DNA of 64,000 bases from an uncultured Oscillospiraceae bacterium (GTDB lineage: Bacteria; Bacillota; Clostridia; Oscillospirales; Oscillospiraceae). Location of the stretch: contig CAJUNA010000041.1 of NCBI GenBank assembly GCA_910587645.1, positions 62,001-126,000 of the forward strand, given 5' to 3'. Every line of letters starts with the position of its first letter. Within the stretch, counting starts at the first letter, position 1. The notes below the pieces were generated by a model. It had not been told where the DNA came from, made no database searches, and saw only the letters and a list, made by a program, of their open reading frames with translations. The translations under genes were made by a program, and so were the position numbers. Of this stretch, positions 49,249 to 57,627 are shown in pieces.

Positions 49249-50685
49249 ATGCGGGATGTTATTATCATTGGCTGCGGCGTGGTGGGCGCGGCCTGCGCCT
49301 ACCAACTGTCGCGGTACAAGCTGCGCACCGCCGTCCTGGAAGCTGGCAGCGATGTGGCCGCAGGCGCTACCAAGGCCAACAGCGCCATCCTCCATGCCGG
49401 ATACGATCCGGAACCGGGGACGCTAATGGCCCGGTTAAATGTAACAGGAGTTTCCATGGCGGAGGAAATCTGCTGGAAGCTGGATGTTCCCTATCGGAAA
49501 AACGGCAGCATGGTACTGGCTTTTAGTGGGAAAGACCGGGACTGCCTGCGGGAACTGATGAACCGGGGAGAGAGAAACGGTGTCCCTAATTTACGCTTGC
49601 TCACCGGGGAGGAAGCCCGGCTTTTGGAGCCGGAATTGAGCAGGGAAGTGGTGGAAGCTCTGCTGGCCCCCTCCGCCGCCATTGTCAATCCCTGGGAATA
49701 CGCCCTGGCTATGGCGGAGACGGCGGTGAGAAACGGCGTGGAGCTGTACCGGAACTGCCGTGTTACCGCTATTACCCGGGAGAAGGGCGGCTTTGCCGTC
49801 ACTGCCGGAGATAAGGTGTTTCATGGGAAGTACATCATCAATGCCGCCGGGGTGCATGCCGGGACGGTACACCAGCTCGTAAGGGAGCCTAGGTTCACCA
49901 TCCGGCCCGCCAAGGGGGAATATTACCTGCTGGACAAGTGTGAGGGAACCCGGGTCAGCCGGGTTATCTTCCAATGTCCCGGCGCGGCGGGGAAGGGGGT
50001 TCTGGTTTCGCCCACGGTTCATGGAAACCTGATTGTTGGCCCCACCTCGGAGCCTTCCGGCCTGGAGGACGTGTCTAACACCGCCAAGGGGCTGCAAACC
50101 GTACGGGAACTGGCGGCACGGAGCGTGCCTGGCATCCGCTTCCGGGAGAACATCCGGAATTTTACCGGTGTCCGCGCCGGGTCAGACCGGGGAGACTTCA
50201 TCCTGGGAGAAGCGCCTGGCGTTCCGGGTTTCTTCAATGCGGCGGGCATCTGCTCGCCGGGGCTGAGCGCCGCGCCCGCTATTGCGGAATATTTGATGGA
50301 ACAGATGGCGGGCAGAGGGTTGGCGCTGGAGAAAAAGGAAGCGTTTATAGACACCCGCCGCCGCGTCCGTTTCCATGAGCTGGATAGGGAAGGGCGGAAT
50401 GAACTGATTGCCAAGGATCCCCGGTATGGACGGGTGGTCTGCCGCTGCGAGACGGTAACGGAGGGGGAGATCGTGGAATGTCTCCGCCAGCCCATCCCGC
50501 CCACCAGCATCAACGGCGTGAAACGCCGGGTGGGTGCTGGCATGGGGCGGTGCCAGGGCGGCTTCTGCGGCCCCAGGGTTCAAGAGCTCCTGGCACGGGA
50601 GATAGGGGTGCGGCCTGAGGAGATCCCTCTGGAGGACGCAGAGTCGTATATCCTTACCGGGGAGACAAAGGAGCACTTATTCTAG
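49249..50685 (+). CDS. GlpA-like FAD-dependent dehydrogenase with C-terminal Fe-S domain
   Basis: 478 residues. The N-terminal FAD-binding fold (VIIIGCGVVGAACAYQLSRY) and DAO domain match anaerobic glycerol-3-phosphate dehydrogenase subunit A and L-2-hydroxyglutarate oxidase. Residues ~395-460 are a BFD-like [2Fe-2S] domain with CRCETVTEGEIVE and GMGRCQGGFCGPR. It is the first of three genes (with an NAD(P)/FAD oxidoreductase and a DUF1667 protein) that occur together in Clostridia, where they are annotated as glycerol-3-phosphate dehydrogenase. The substrate is inferred, not proven. Confidence 0.85.
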   Translation: MRDVIIIGCGVVGAACAYQLSRYKLRTAVLEAGSDVAAGATKANSAILHAGYDPEPGTLMARLNVTGVSMAEEICWKLDVPYRKNGSMVLAFSGKDRDCLRELMNRGERNGVPNLRLLTGEEARLLEPELSREVVEALLAPSAAIVNPWEYALAMAETAVRNGVELYRNCRVTAITREKGGFAVTAGDKVFHGKYIINAAGVHAGTVHQLVREPRFTIRPAKGEYYLLDKCEGTRVSRVIFQCPGAAGKGVLVSPTVHGNLIVGPTSEPSGLEDVSNTAKGLQTVRELAARSVPGIRFRENIRNFTGVRAGSDRGDFILGEAPGVPGFFNAAGICSPGLSAAPAIAEYLMEQMAGRGLALEKKEAFIDTRRRVRFHELDREGRNELIAKDPRYGRVVCRCETVTEGEIVECLRQPIPPTSINGVKRRVGAGMGRCQGGFCGPRVQELLAREIGVRPEEIPLEDAESYILTGETKEHLF

Positions 50686-50711
50686 GTGGACGGAAAGGGA
50701 GAGTTGCAATT

Positions 50712-51977
50712 ATGAGGGAATATGAACTGATTGTCATAGGCGGAGGCCCCGCCGGACTTGCCGCCGCCCTGTCCGCCTGGGAGGGCGGTTTGCGGGATAT
50801 CCTGATTCTGGAGCGGGACAGCGCCCTAGGCGGGATTCTCAATCAATGTGTCCATAATGGCTTCGGCCTGCACCGGTTTAAAGAGGAACTGACCGGGCCG
50901 GAGTACGCCGGACGGTTTATTGATATGCTGTCCGGCACTGGGGTGGAGGTTAAGACGGACTCTATGGTGCTGTCCATCTCGCCGGAAAAACAGGTGGAGT
51001 ACGTCAATCCAACCGATGGCTGCCAGGTGGCCTGCGCCAAGGCCGTGGTGCTGGCCATGGGATGCCGGGAGCGGACGCGGGGGGCGATTTCCGTCCCCGG
51101 TGCGCGGTGCTCCGGCATTTTTACCGCCGGGGCGGCCCAGCGGTTTATTAATATTGAGGGACAGATGGTAGGCCGCAGGGTAGTTATTCTGGGCAGCGGC
51201 GATATCGGCCTGATTATGGCCCGGCGCATGACGCTGGAGGGGGCGGAGGTGCTGGCCTGTGTAGAATTGATGCCCTATTCCAGCGGGTTGAACCGGAATA
51301 TCGTCCAATGTCTGGAGGATTTTGGCATACCTCTGTATTTATCCCATACTGTCACTAATATTATTGGCAAGAACCGCCTGGAAAAGGTGGTAGTCTCCGC
51401 CGTAGATGAGCGCCGCCAGCCTATTCCCGGTACGGAGCGGACATTTTTGTGCGATACGCTGCTGCTGAGCGTGGGCCTGCTGCCGGAAAACGAGCTGACC
51501 CGGGCTATGGGGGCGGAGATCGACCCGCGTACCAACGGGGCGGTGGTCTGGGAAAATATGGAGACATCCGTCCCAGGCGTGTTCGCCTGTGGGAACGTAT
51601 TGCAGGTTCATGACCTGGTGGACTTCGTCAGCGGCGAGAGCGGCAGGGCTGGAGTGGCTGCGGCGGATTACGTGCGCCGGGGACCGGCCCCGGCTGGCCG
51701 GACGTTAAAACTGGAAAATGGAAGCGCGGTTACTTACGCCGTCCCCCAGCGCATCCGAATGGAGATGGTGGGAGATGGGGTGCAGGTCTTTTTCCGGGTC
51801 AACCGGGTATTTGGGAAGTCGGCGGTCACCGTAAAATCCGGGGAAAAGCAGATCGCCCGATTCCAGCGGGATCACATGGCCCCAGGGGAGATGGAGCGCA
51901 TTCTTCTGCCTGGAAAGCTGCTGGCCCTGGCAGAAAGGGATACGCTCACCGTCAGCGCGGAGGAGGTGGAAGCATGA
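50712..51977 (+). CDS. NAD(P)/FAD-dependent oxidoreductase, second subunit of the three-gene operon
   Basis: 421 residues. Two dinucleotide folds: FAD at ELIVIGGGPAGLAAALSAW and NAD(P) at RRVVILGSGDIGLIMARRM. The second FAD motif is PGVFACGNVLQVHDLVDFV. It lacks a CxxC redox pair in the thioredoxin-reductase position. It probably passes electrons between NAD(P)H and the GlpA-like partner. A GGAGAG-like site precedes the ATG. It overlaps the DUF1667 gene by four bases. Confidence 0.87.
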   Translation: MREYELIVIGGGPAGLAAALSAWEGGLRDILILERDSALGGILNQCVHNGFGLHRFKEELTGPEYAGRFIDMLSGTGVEVKTDSMVLSISPEKQVEYVNPTDGCQVACAKAVVLAMGCRERTRGAISVPGARCSGIFTAGAAQRFINIEGQMVGRRVVILGSGDIGLIMARRMTLEGAEVLACVELMPYSSGLNRNIVQCLEDFGIPLYLSHTVTNIIGKNRLEKVVVSAVDERRQPIPGTERTFLCDTLLLSVGLLPENELTRAMGAEIDPRTNGAVVWENMETSVPGVFACGNVLQVHDLVDFVSGESGRAGVAAADYVRRGPAPAGRTLKLENGSAVTYAVPQRIRMEMVGDGVQVFFRVNRVFGKSAVTVKSGEKQIARFQRDHMAPGEMERILLPGKLLALAERDTLTVSAEEVEA

Positions 51978-52321
51978 AAGAACTGGTCTGCATTGTCTGC
52001 CCCAACGGCTGCCGCCTGCGGGCCTATGAGGAGGACGGCTGCCGTGTAGAAGGCAATGCCTGTCCCAGGGGGGAGGAGTACGGGAAAAACGAACTGCTGT
52101 ATCCTGTCCGCGTCCTCACCGGCACGGTTCGTCTCCATGGTGGAGCAATTGCCCGGTGCCCGGTGAAAACCGTTGGCCCGATTCCCAAGGAAAAGCTTCT
52201 GGAAGCCGCTCGGGCTCTTTGCGGCGTAGATGTTCAGGCTCCCGTACATACGGGGGATGTGGTGCTGGCGGATGTGTGCGGCACCGGCGTGGACGTGGCG
52301 GCTACCCGGACAATTTTATAA
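51974..52321 (+). CDS. DUF1667 Fe-S-type protein, third subunit of the operon
   Basis: 115 residues. The start ELVCIVCPNGCRLRAY and the following GNACPRGEEYGKNEL give a Cys-rich site (CxxCxxxC, then C), typical of DUF1667 and suited to an iron-sulfur cluster. VLTGTVRLHGG and the P..VKTVGPIPKEKLLEAA part are the family's conserved second half. It is translationally coupled (ATGA) to the oxidoreductase gene. It probably serves as a small electron-transfer subunit. Confidence 0.85.
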   Translation: MKELVCIVCPNGCRLRAYEEDGCRVEGNACPRGEEYGKNELLYPVRVLTGTVRLHGGAIARCPVKTVGPIPKEKLLEAARALCGVDVQAPVHTGDVVLADVCGTGVDVAATRTIL

Positions 52322-52482
52322 ATCGTATTTTTGTCCTCCCCAAGGATTCCATCAGGTGGTCTTATATCGTTTCAATGAGAATTTGAGAGAAATTTGCAAA
52401 AACTCGCAGCAGTAAAAATCAAATCACCGCAAATACTACCTCCAGCGCAAACTGCGCGATTTTAGGAAGGAGGAAGATTCAG

Positions 52483-52968
52483 ATGAAAAGAGCAGCGATG
52501 ATTGCAGCCGCGTTGACCTTGATCCTGTCCCTGGCGGCTTGCGGCAACCGCGACAATGACAACACCAACAATCCGCCAGATCAAAACAACGCCGTGGACA
52601 ACAACGGCACGGACGGGCGGGACGACTACGACCGCTATGACCGCAACGATGCTGGTTCCAGCATTACCGGGGATGGCTCCACTGCCGGGAATGGAAGCAC
52701 CAATGGCAGCGGCGCAGCAAACGGGAGCGCCAATAACGGCGGCACAGTCTCCGGTAGCGACAGCAGCTCCACAGCCCGTAGCCGGGTAGGTGATGACCTG
52801 CGCCGTGCTGCCGATGATGTAGGCGATGCGGTAACGGGCATGGTGGATGATGGCCGGGATGCCCTGACCAGGACCACTAACACCACCACCTTCCAGCGGA
52901 TGCTGGATAACGCCCGGGTTCATGACACGGACGGCGTGCTCTCTGACGGTGAAAACAGCCGCTGGTAA
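52483..52968 (+). CDS. Lipoprotein with low-complexity Asn/Gly/Ser-rich linker
   Basis: 161 residues. A signal peptide with lipobox (LILSLAACG, cleavage before Cys at about 21) is followed by ~70 residues rich in Asn, Asp, Gly and Ser. The C-terminal ~60 residues are ordered (RVGDDLRRAADDVGDAVTGM then FQRMLDNARVHDTDGVLSD). This tail is similar to small clostridial lipoproteins of unknown role that I recall only loosely. AAGGAGG lies upstream. It has a terminator and no operon partner. Confidence 0.75.
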   Translation: MKRAAMIAAALTLILSLAACGNRDNDNTNNPPDQNNAVDNNGTDGRDDYDRYDRNDAGSSITGDGSTAGNGSTNGSGAANGSANNGGTVSGSDSSSTARSRVGDDLRRAADDVGDAVTGMVDDGRDALTRTTNTTTFQRMLDNARVHDTDGVLSDGENSRW

Positions 52969-52980
52969 CGCACTTGCGAA

Positions 52981-53026
52981 AAAGCGCGGAGACTGGGGAA
53001 GCTTCCCCGGCCCCCGCGTTTTTTAT
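52981..53026 (+). terminator. Terminator after the lipoprotein gene
   Basis: Outer stem CGCGG / CCGCG and inner stem GGGGAA / TTCCCC, followed by TTTTTT. Confidence 0.75.
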
Positions 53027-53628
53027 TCTGTCCAGTTAGTGATTTCCCTGCATTTTTCCCCAGGGTGTAAGGGAATTTGGATATATTTATCGTACTTTTC
53101 CTGCCCGAACTGCTGCAAATAGATTTCCTGGTGCTTGCGGAGGATTTCCGGTTCCTCCGGCATGGGGTCTGCCCAACAGATGGTCTTGAAATGGACGCCA
53201 AACAGGGCGCTGTCATATCCCAGCGTTGTTGCGCCGTTCCGGGCGTAGAAGCCCAGCCGCCGCAGGATCATTTCATCCCGGGCGGGGTCGCCGGTAGGGG
53301 CTTCTGTCTCACCGATGAAAACGGTGTTGGGCGGATAGTGGGCGATGGCGGCTTTCAGCAGTGCGCTGCCGGTGCCTCCGTTCCGTTTCCGCGCGGGGAC
53401 GCAGAGGTAATCCACCAATATATACCGCCCGTCCGTGTGCTTCCACAGCAGGATATAGCCTGCGGACGCCCTGTTGCCATCGAACAGGGCCAGAGGGTCG
53501 TAGATGCCCTGTTCCCGCATTTCCTCCATAGCCCGCAGGGGTTTCAGTTCGGCAGGGGGGAAAGCTTCCTTTAAATCGGTTTCATAGGCCTTTTTCAGTT
53601 CTTCCGGGGTCAGGGGTCTTAACTGCAT
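53023..53628 (-). CDS. GNAT family acetyltransferase
   Basis: 201 residues. Motif A is YILVDYLCVPARKRNGGTGSAL, and the following FIGETEAP and RLGFYARNG segments fit the GNAT core. The C-terminal ~40 residues (EILRKHQEIYLQQFGQEKYD) form an extra helix. Its start overlaps the end of rimI by ten bases, so it is the last gene of polA-rimI-GNAT. The substrate is unknown. Confidence 0.8.
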   Translation of the reverse strand: MQLRPLTPEELKKAYETDLKEAFPPAELKPLRAMEEMREQGIYDPLALFDGNRASAGYILLWKHTDGRYILVDYLCVPARKRNGGTGSALLKAAIAHYPPNTVFIGETEAPTGDPARDEMILRRLGFYARNGATTLGYDSALFGVHFKTICWADPMPEEPEILRKHQEIYLQQFGQEKYDKYIQIPLHPGEKCREITNWTE

Positions 53629-54077
53629 GGCGTAAGCTCCAATCTCATGATAATCGCGTCCTCTTTTGGATTGTCGTAGTAATTTTTCCGCCGTCCCGCC
53701 GCCTGATAACCGAATGATTCATATAAGGAGACGGCGCTTTTGTTGGAGGGGCGTACTTCCAGGAAAAGAAAGGCCAGCCCTTTCTCCCCGGCGCGCCGGT
53801 GGAAGGCTTCCATCAGCGCCCTGCCAATGCCCCGCCGCCGCGCCGCCGGGGATACGGCCAGGTTGTCCACCCCACCCTCGTCCAAGACGGCGGAAAAGAA
53901 CAGATAGCCTAAAACGTTCCCGTCTGGGGACTGGGCGATGAACGCGGCGGCGTTTTCGTTGGCAAGGGAATCCTCCAATACCCGCCAGGACCAAGGGTCC
54001 TCGGGAAAGCAAATTTTTTCCAATTCCGCCACTTGATTCAGGTGGGAGGCCGTCATGGGGACGATCTGGTAGTCCAT
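53619..54077 (-). CDS. rimI: Ribosomal-protein-alanine N-acetyltransferase RimI-like
   Basis: 152 residues. RimI acetylates the N-terminal Ala of ribosomal protein S18. Signatures are NQVAELEKICFPEDPWS, VDNLAVSPAARRRGIGRALM (acetyl-CoA binding) and LFLEVRPSNKSAVSLYESFG followed by RRKNYYDNPKEDAIIM, the RimI-typical ending. The ATG overlaps the polA stop codon by one base, showing translational coupling. The upstream open frame is non-coding. Confidence 0.9.
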   Translation of the reverse strand: MDYQIVPMTASHLNQVAELEKICFPEDPWSWRVLEDSLANENAAAFIAQSPDGNVLGYLFFSAVLDEGGVDNLAVSPAARRRGIGRALMEAFHRRAGEKGLAFLFLEVRPSNKSAVSLYESFGYQAAGRRKNYYDNPKEDAIIMRLELTPCS

Positions 54078-56728
54078 CACTTTGCCTCCAGCCAGTTTTT
54101 CCCGCTGTGGGCTTCCGCTGTCAGGGGGACGGCCAGGGTGTAAACGCCCTCCATTTCTTCCGCCAGCAGCTTTTTCACGGTTTCCGCTTCGTCCTCCGGG
54201 CATTCCACGATCAATTCATCGTGTACCTGCATGATCAAACGTGCCTGCAAATTTTCCTTCCGCAGGCGGTGGAAAACCTTTACCATTGCCAGCTTAATGA
54301 TATCAGCGGCGGCGCCCTGGATGGGCATATTCAGCGCCACACGTTCCCCGAAAGACCGGGTGTTGAAGTTGCTGGCCTTGATCTCCGGCAGGGCGCGGCG
54401 GCGGTGGAACATGGTCTCCACATAGCCGTCCGCCCGGGCTTTGCTGATGATGCCGTCCATGTAGGCCTTCACCCCGGGGAAACGGGTGAAATAGGCGTCC
54501 ATATATTCCTTGGCTTCCGCCACAGTCACCCCAAGATCCTGGGACAGGGAGAAGGCGGATATGCCGTAGACGATGCCGAAGTTCACCGCCTTAGCCGCCC
54601 GGCGCATATTGGCCGTCACCTGGCCCAAGGGAACGTTGAACACATGGGCGGCGGTAACGGTGTGGAAGTCCTCCCCGGAGAGGAACGCGTCCCGCATAGC
54701 CTCGTCCCCGGAAATGTGTGCAAGCAGCCGCAATTCAATCTGGCTGTAGTCCGCGTCCACCAGCACCATGCTGGGGGCGGCGGTGAACATGCGGCGCAGC
54801 TCGCTGCCAAGCTCTGTGCGGGTGGGGATATTTTGCAGGTTCGGCTCGGTGGAGCTGAGCCGCCCGGTGGCGGTGACGGTCATCTGGAAGCTGGTCCGGA
54901 CCCGCCCATCGGAGGGGATGACCTTCAGAAGCCCGTCCACGTAGGTGCTTTTCAGCTTGGCGTACTGGCGGTACTCCAACACCTCGGCGACAATAGGATG
55001 CTGGCCCCGGAGTTTGTCCAGGACTTCGGCGTTGGTAGAGTAGCCAGTTTTGGTCTTTTTATAGGCGGGCATCCCTAATTTGTCAAAGAGGATTTCGCCC
55101 AACTGCTTGGGGGAATTGATGTTGAATTTCCCGGCATAGGAGTAAATCTTTTCCTCTAGGGCTTCCAGCGCGGTGGTCAAGGTCTCGCCGAAACGCCGCA
55201 GCGCGGCCGCGTCTACCCGGAAGCCCGCCGTTTCCATTTCCGCCAGCACCCGGCACAGGGGCAGTTCCACGTTATCATACAGCCAGCCGGCGCCGGTTTC
55301 CTTCAGCTTGGGCAGCATGGCTTCATACAGGGCATCCACAGCGGCCAGGTAGCTGAGGAAAGATGCTTCCACCTGGACGGCGCTGCTGAGGGGAGAAAAG
55401 GCGTCCGGTTCCAGATAGAGGGGCTTAGGCAGCTCCTCTTTGAACCAGGAAGCGAACAGGCGGGCGATGTCATAATGGCCTGCCGTGGCGTCCAAGAGGT
55501 AGCCCGCCAGGGCGGTATCGAAGACAAAGCCCTCCGCCGGCAGGCCGTTTTCCAGCAGCGTCCGGGTCAGGTCTTTCACGTCATGGGACACTATTTTAAT
55601 ATCCCCTGCGAACAATGCGGCTAACAGCCGGTTCCAATCGCCTTGATAGCGGTGAAAATAGAACGTTCCCACCAAGGCGCTGTCCGGCCCGGTTTCGCAC
55701 TGCACTGCCACGGCGGTCAGGTCCGGCAGGGCCAGCAGCGTTACATATTCCGCCTGCCGGAAGGTTGCCAGCAGTTTTTCCGCCTGCTCCCCGCTGGCGG
55801 CCTGCTCTACATGGACGGTGACGTCCGCCTGCTCCGTTTTCTCCGCAGGCGGCGTTTCCGGCGGGGTAAGCCGCATTTTGTCAATTAATTTGTTAAATTC
55901 CAGCCGGAGGAACACATTATATAATTCTGGCTTTACAGGGCGGCGCAGGTTTTGACCCGGGTCAAAGTCCAGGGGCGCGTTTGTGATAATGGTGGCCAGA
56001 TGATGGCTCATGTGGGCGACCTCCTCGCCTTCGGCCAGTTTTTTTATGGCGGCAGGCTTGGCGTCTACATCGGGCATAGCGGCGTAAAGGGCATCGATCG
56101 ACTGGTATTTCTGTACCAGGGCCATAGCGGTTTTCTCCCCTACGCCCTTGACACCGGGGATGTTGTCGGAAGCATCGCCCATGAGGGCTTTCAAGTCGAT
56201 GATATGGATAGGGTCGAAACCATAGGCTTCCCGGAAAGATTCCGGGGTCATATCTTTCGTGGTAGTCTGGCCCATGCGGGTGGAGACCAGCTTTACTTTG
56301 GTATGGTCCGTGACCAATTGCAGGCTGTCTTTATCGCCGGTCACCACTACGCAGTCCCAGTTTTGTGCTTCGCACTTGCGGGAGATGGTGCCGATAAGGT
56401 CATCGGCTTCATACCCGGCCAATTCATACCGGGGAATGTCCATAGCGTCCAGGACTTCCTTCAAAACAGGCATTTGCTGGGCCAGTTCCTCGGGCATCCC
56501 TTTGCGCTGGGCTTTATAGCCCTCGTATTCCAGATGGCGGAAGGTCGGCTCCCGCCGGTCGAAGGTGACGCACAAGGCCTCCGGTTTTTCTTCGTCCAGC
56601 AGCTTTTGCAGGGTGGTGATAAAGCCGTAGACGGCGTTGGTATACAGGCCGTCGCGGGTCGTCAGGGGACGGACGCCGTAAAAGGAACGGTTGACGATGC
56701 TGTTGCCGTCAATGACCATTAATTTCAT
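54077..56728 (-). CDS. polA: DNA polymerase I
   Basis: 883 residues. The 5'-3' exonuclease domain (~1-290) has VIDGNSIVNRSFYG, CVTFDRREPTFRH, ADDLIGTISRK and LMGDASDNIPGVKGVG. The middle 3'-5' exonuclease-like domain lacks the first catalytic Asp-x-Glu (the strand reads TLLALPDLTAVAVQ), so proofreading is probably lost, as in Bacillus. The polymerase domain has VDADYSQIELRLLAHIS, KAVNFGIVYGISAF and MQVHDELIVE. GGGAGG lies before the ATG. rimI and a GNAT gene follow. Confidence 0.97.
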   Translation of the reverse strand: MKLMVIDGNSIVNRSFYGVRPLTTRDGLYTNAVYGFITTLQKLLDEEKPEALCVTFDRREPTFRHLEYEGYKAQRKGMPEELAQQMPVLKEVLDAMDIPRYELAGYEADDLIGTISRKCEAQNWDCVVVTGDKDSLQLVTDHTKVKLVSTRMGQTTTKDMTPESFREAYGFDPIHIIDLKALMGDASDNIPGVKGVGEKTAMALVQKYQSIDALYAAMPDVDAKPAAIKKLAEGEEVAHMSHHLATIITNAPLDFDPGQNLRRPVKPELYNVFLRLEFNKLIDKMRLTPPETPPAEKTEQADVTVHVEQAASGEQAEKLLATFRQAEYVTLLALPDLTAVAVQCETGPDSALVGTFYFHRYQGDWNRLLAALFAGDIKIVSHDVKDLTRTLLENGLPAEGFVFDTALAGYLLDATAGHYDIARLFASWFKEELPKPLYLEPDAFSPLSSAVQVEASFLSYLAAVDALYEAMLPKLKETGAGWLYDNVELPLCRVLAEMETAGFRVDAAALRRFGETLTTALEALEEKIYSYAGKFNINSPKQLGEILFDKLGMPAYKKTKTGYSTNAEVLDKLRGQHPIVAEVLEYRQYAKLKSTYVDGLLKVIPSDGRVRTSFQMTVTATGRLSSTEPNLQNIPTRTELGSELRRMFTAAPSMVLVDADYSQIELRLLAHISGDEAMRDAFLSGEDFHTVTAAHVFNVPLGQVTANMRRAAKAVNFGIVYGISAFSLSQDLGVTVAEAKEYMDAYFTRFPGVKAYMDGIISKARADGYVETMFHRRRALPEIKASNFNTRSFGERVALNMPIQGAAADIIKLAMVKVFHRLRKENLQARLIMQVHDELIVECPEDEAETVKKLLAEEMEGVYTLAVPLTAEAHSGKNWLEAK

Positions 56729-56918
56729 GTTCAGCCTCCCAAGGGGGTTAGTAGTTGTTATGATTATACCACAATTTGGGCGGATTACAATAAGCACCGC
56801 CTCATAAAAATAAGGGGCGGGCACCGCCGCTATTTGCTGTCAAAAAAAGGCTTGAGATTTGGCGGCGTATCCGTTACAATGGAGACGCTGAAATTTTACA
56901 TAGCAAAGGAGACCACCT

Positions 56919-57581
56919 ATGAAGCAAATGAGCTGGGCCGAGCGGGGGATACGGGTGCTTCTGCTGCTGGCGGGGCTGACGGTGGCCCATCTGGGGGTTA
57001 CGCTGTTTCTGGAATCCAATCTGGGCGCAGACCCCTTCAACGTGCTGGTGCAAGGTATTTTCCGGGTTTTGGGCGGGATGCCCTGGGCGGGGTGGATGAC
57101 CCATGGGAGGGTTCATCTACTGGTTTGCCTGTTCATCATTCTGGTTCTTCTTGTGGTTGCCAGAAGCTATGTGCGTATTGGTACAGTGCTGTGCATGGCG
57201 CTGGGCGGGCCGATTATTGACGTATGGACGGTTCTTTTAGCCCCGCTGTTTCCGGAGGGGCTGGCCATGGGCTGGAGGCTGCTGGCTCTGGTAGCGGGGT
57301 GTGTGATCCTGGCCTTCGGCATGACCATCGTCATCCGCTCAGAGGCGGGGACGGGGCCTAACGACCTGGTGGCCGTAGTCATCAGCGACTTTTCCCACAA
57401 GCCCTTTGGTATTGTGCGGATCATTGTGGATATTGCCTTTGCGCTGTCCGGATGGCTGCTGGGGGGCGTAGTAGGGCTGGGGACGCTGGTGTGCGCGGGA
57501 CTGGTAGGATCCTGCGCGCAATTATTCCTGCCTGTCAGCGGACGGATTTGTGCGCTGTTTTTAAAGAAAGTGAAAGGATAA
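56919..57581 (+). CDS. YczE/YitT-like membrane protein
   Basis: 220 residues and five or six membrane helices. The start RVLLLLAGLTVAHLGVTLFLESNLGADPF is the conserved YczE-type segment, and EAGTGPNDLVAVVISDF in the middle is the second signature. YczE is near surfactin genes in B. subtilis, but the family's function is unknown; a transport role is assumed. A GGAG site precedes the ATG. The downstream gene begins 46 bases after the stop codon and may be co-transcribed. Confidence 0.82.
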   Translation: MKQMSWAERGIRVLLLLAGLTVAHLGVTLFLESNLGADPFNVLVQGIFRVLGGMPWAGWMTHGRVHLLVCLFIILVLLVVARSYVRIGTVLCMALGGPIIDVWTVLLAPLFPEGLAMGWRLLALVAGCVILAFGMTIVIRSEAGTGPNDLVAVVISDFSHKPFGIVRIIVDIAFALSGWLLGGVVGLGTLVCAGLVGSCAQLFLPVSGRICALFLKKVKG

Positions 57582-57627
57582 AGCCGGGGAATATCGGTAA
57601 AATTGTGTAAACAGGAGGAAAGCATCA

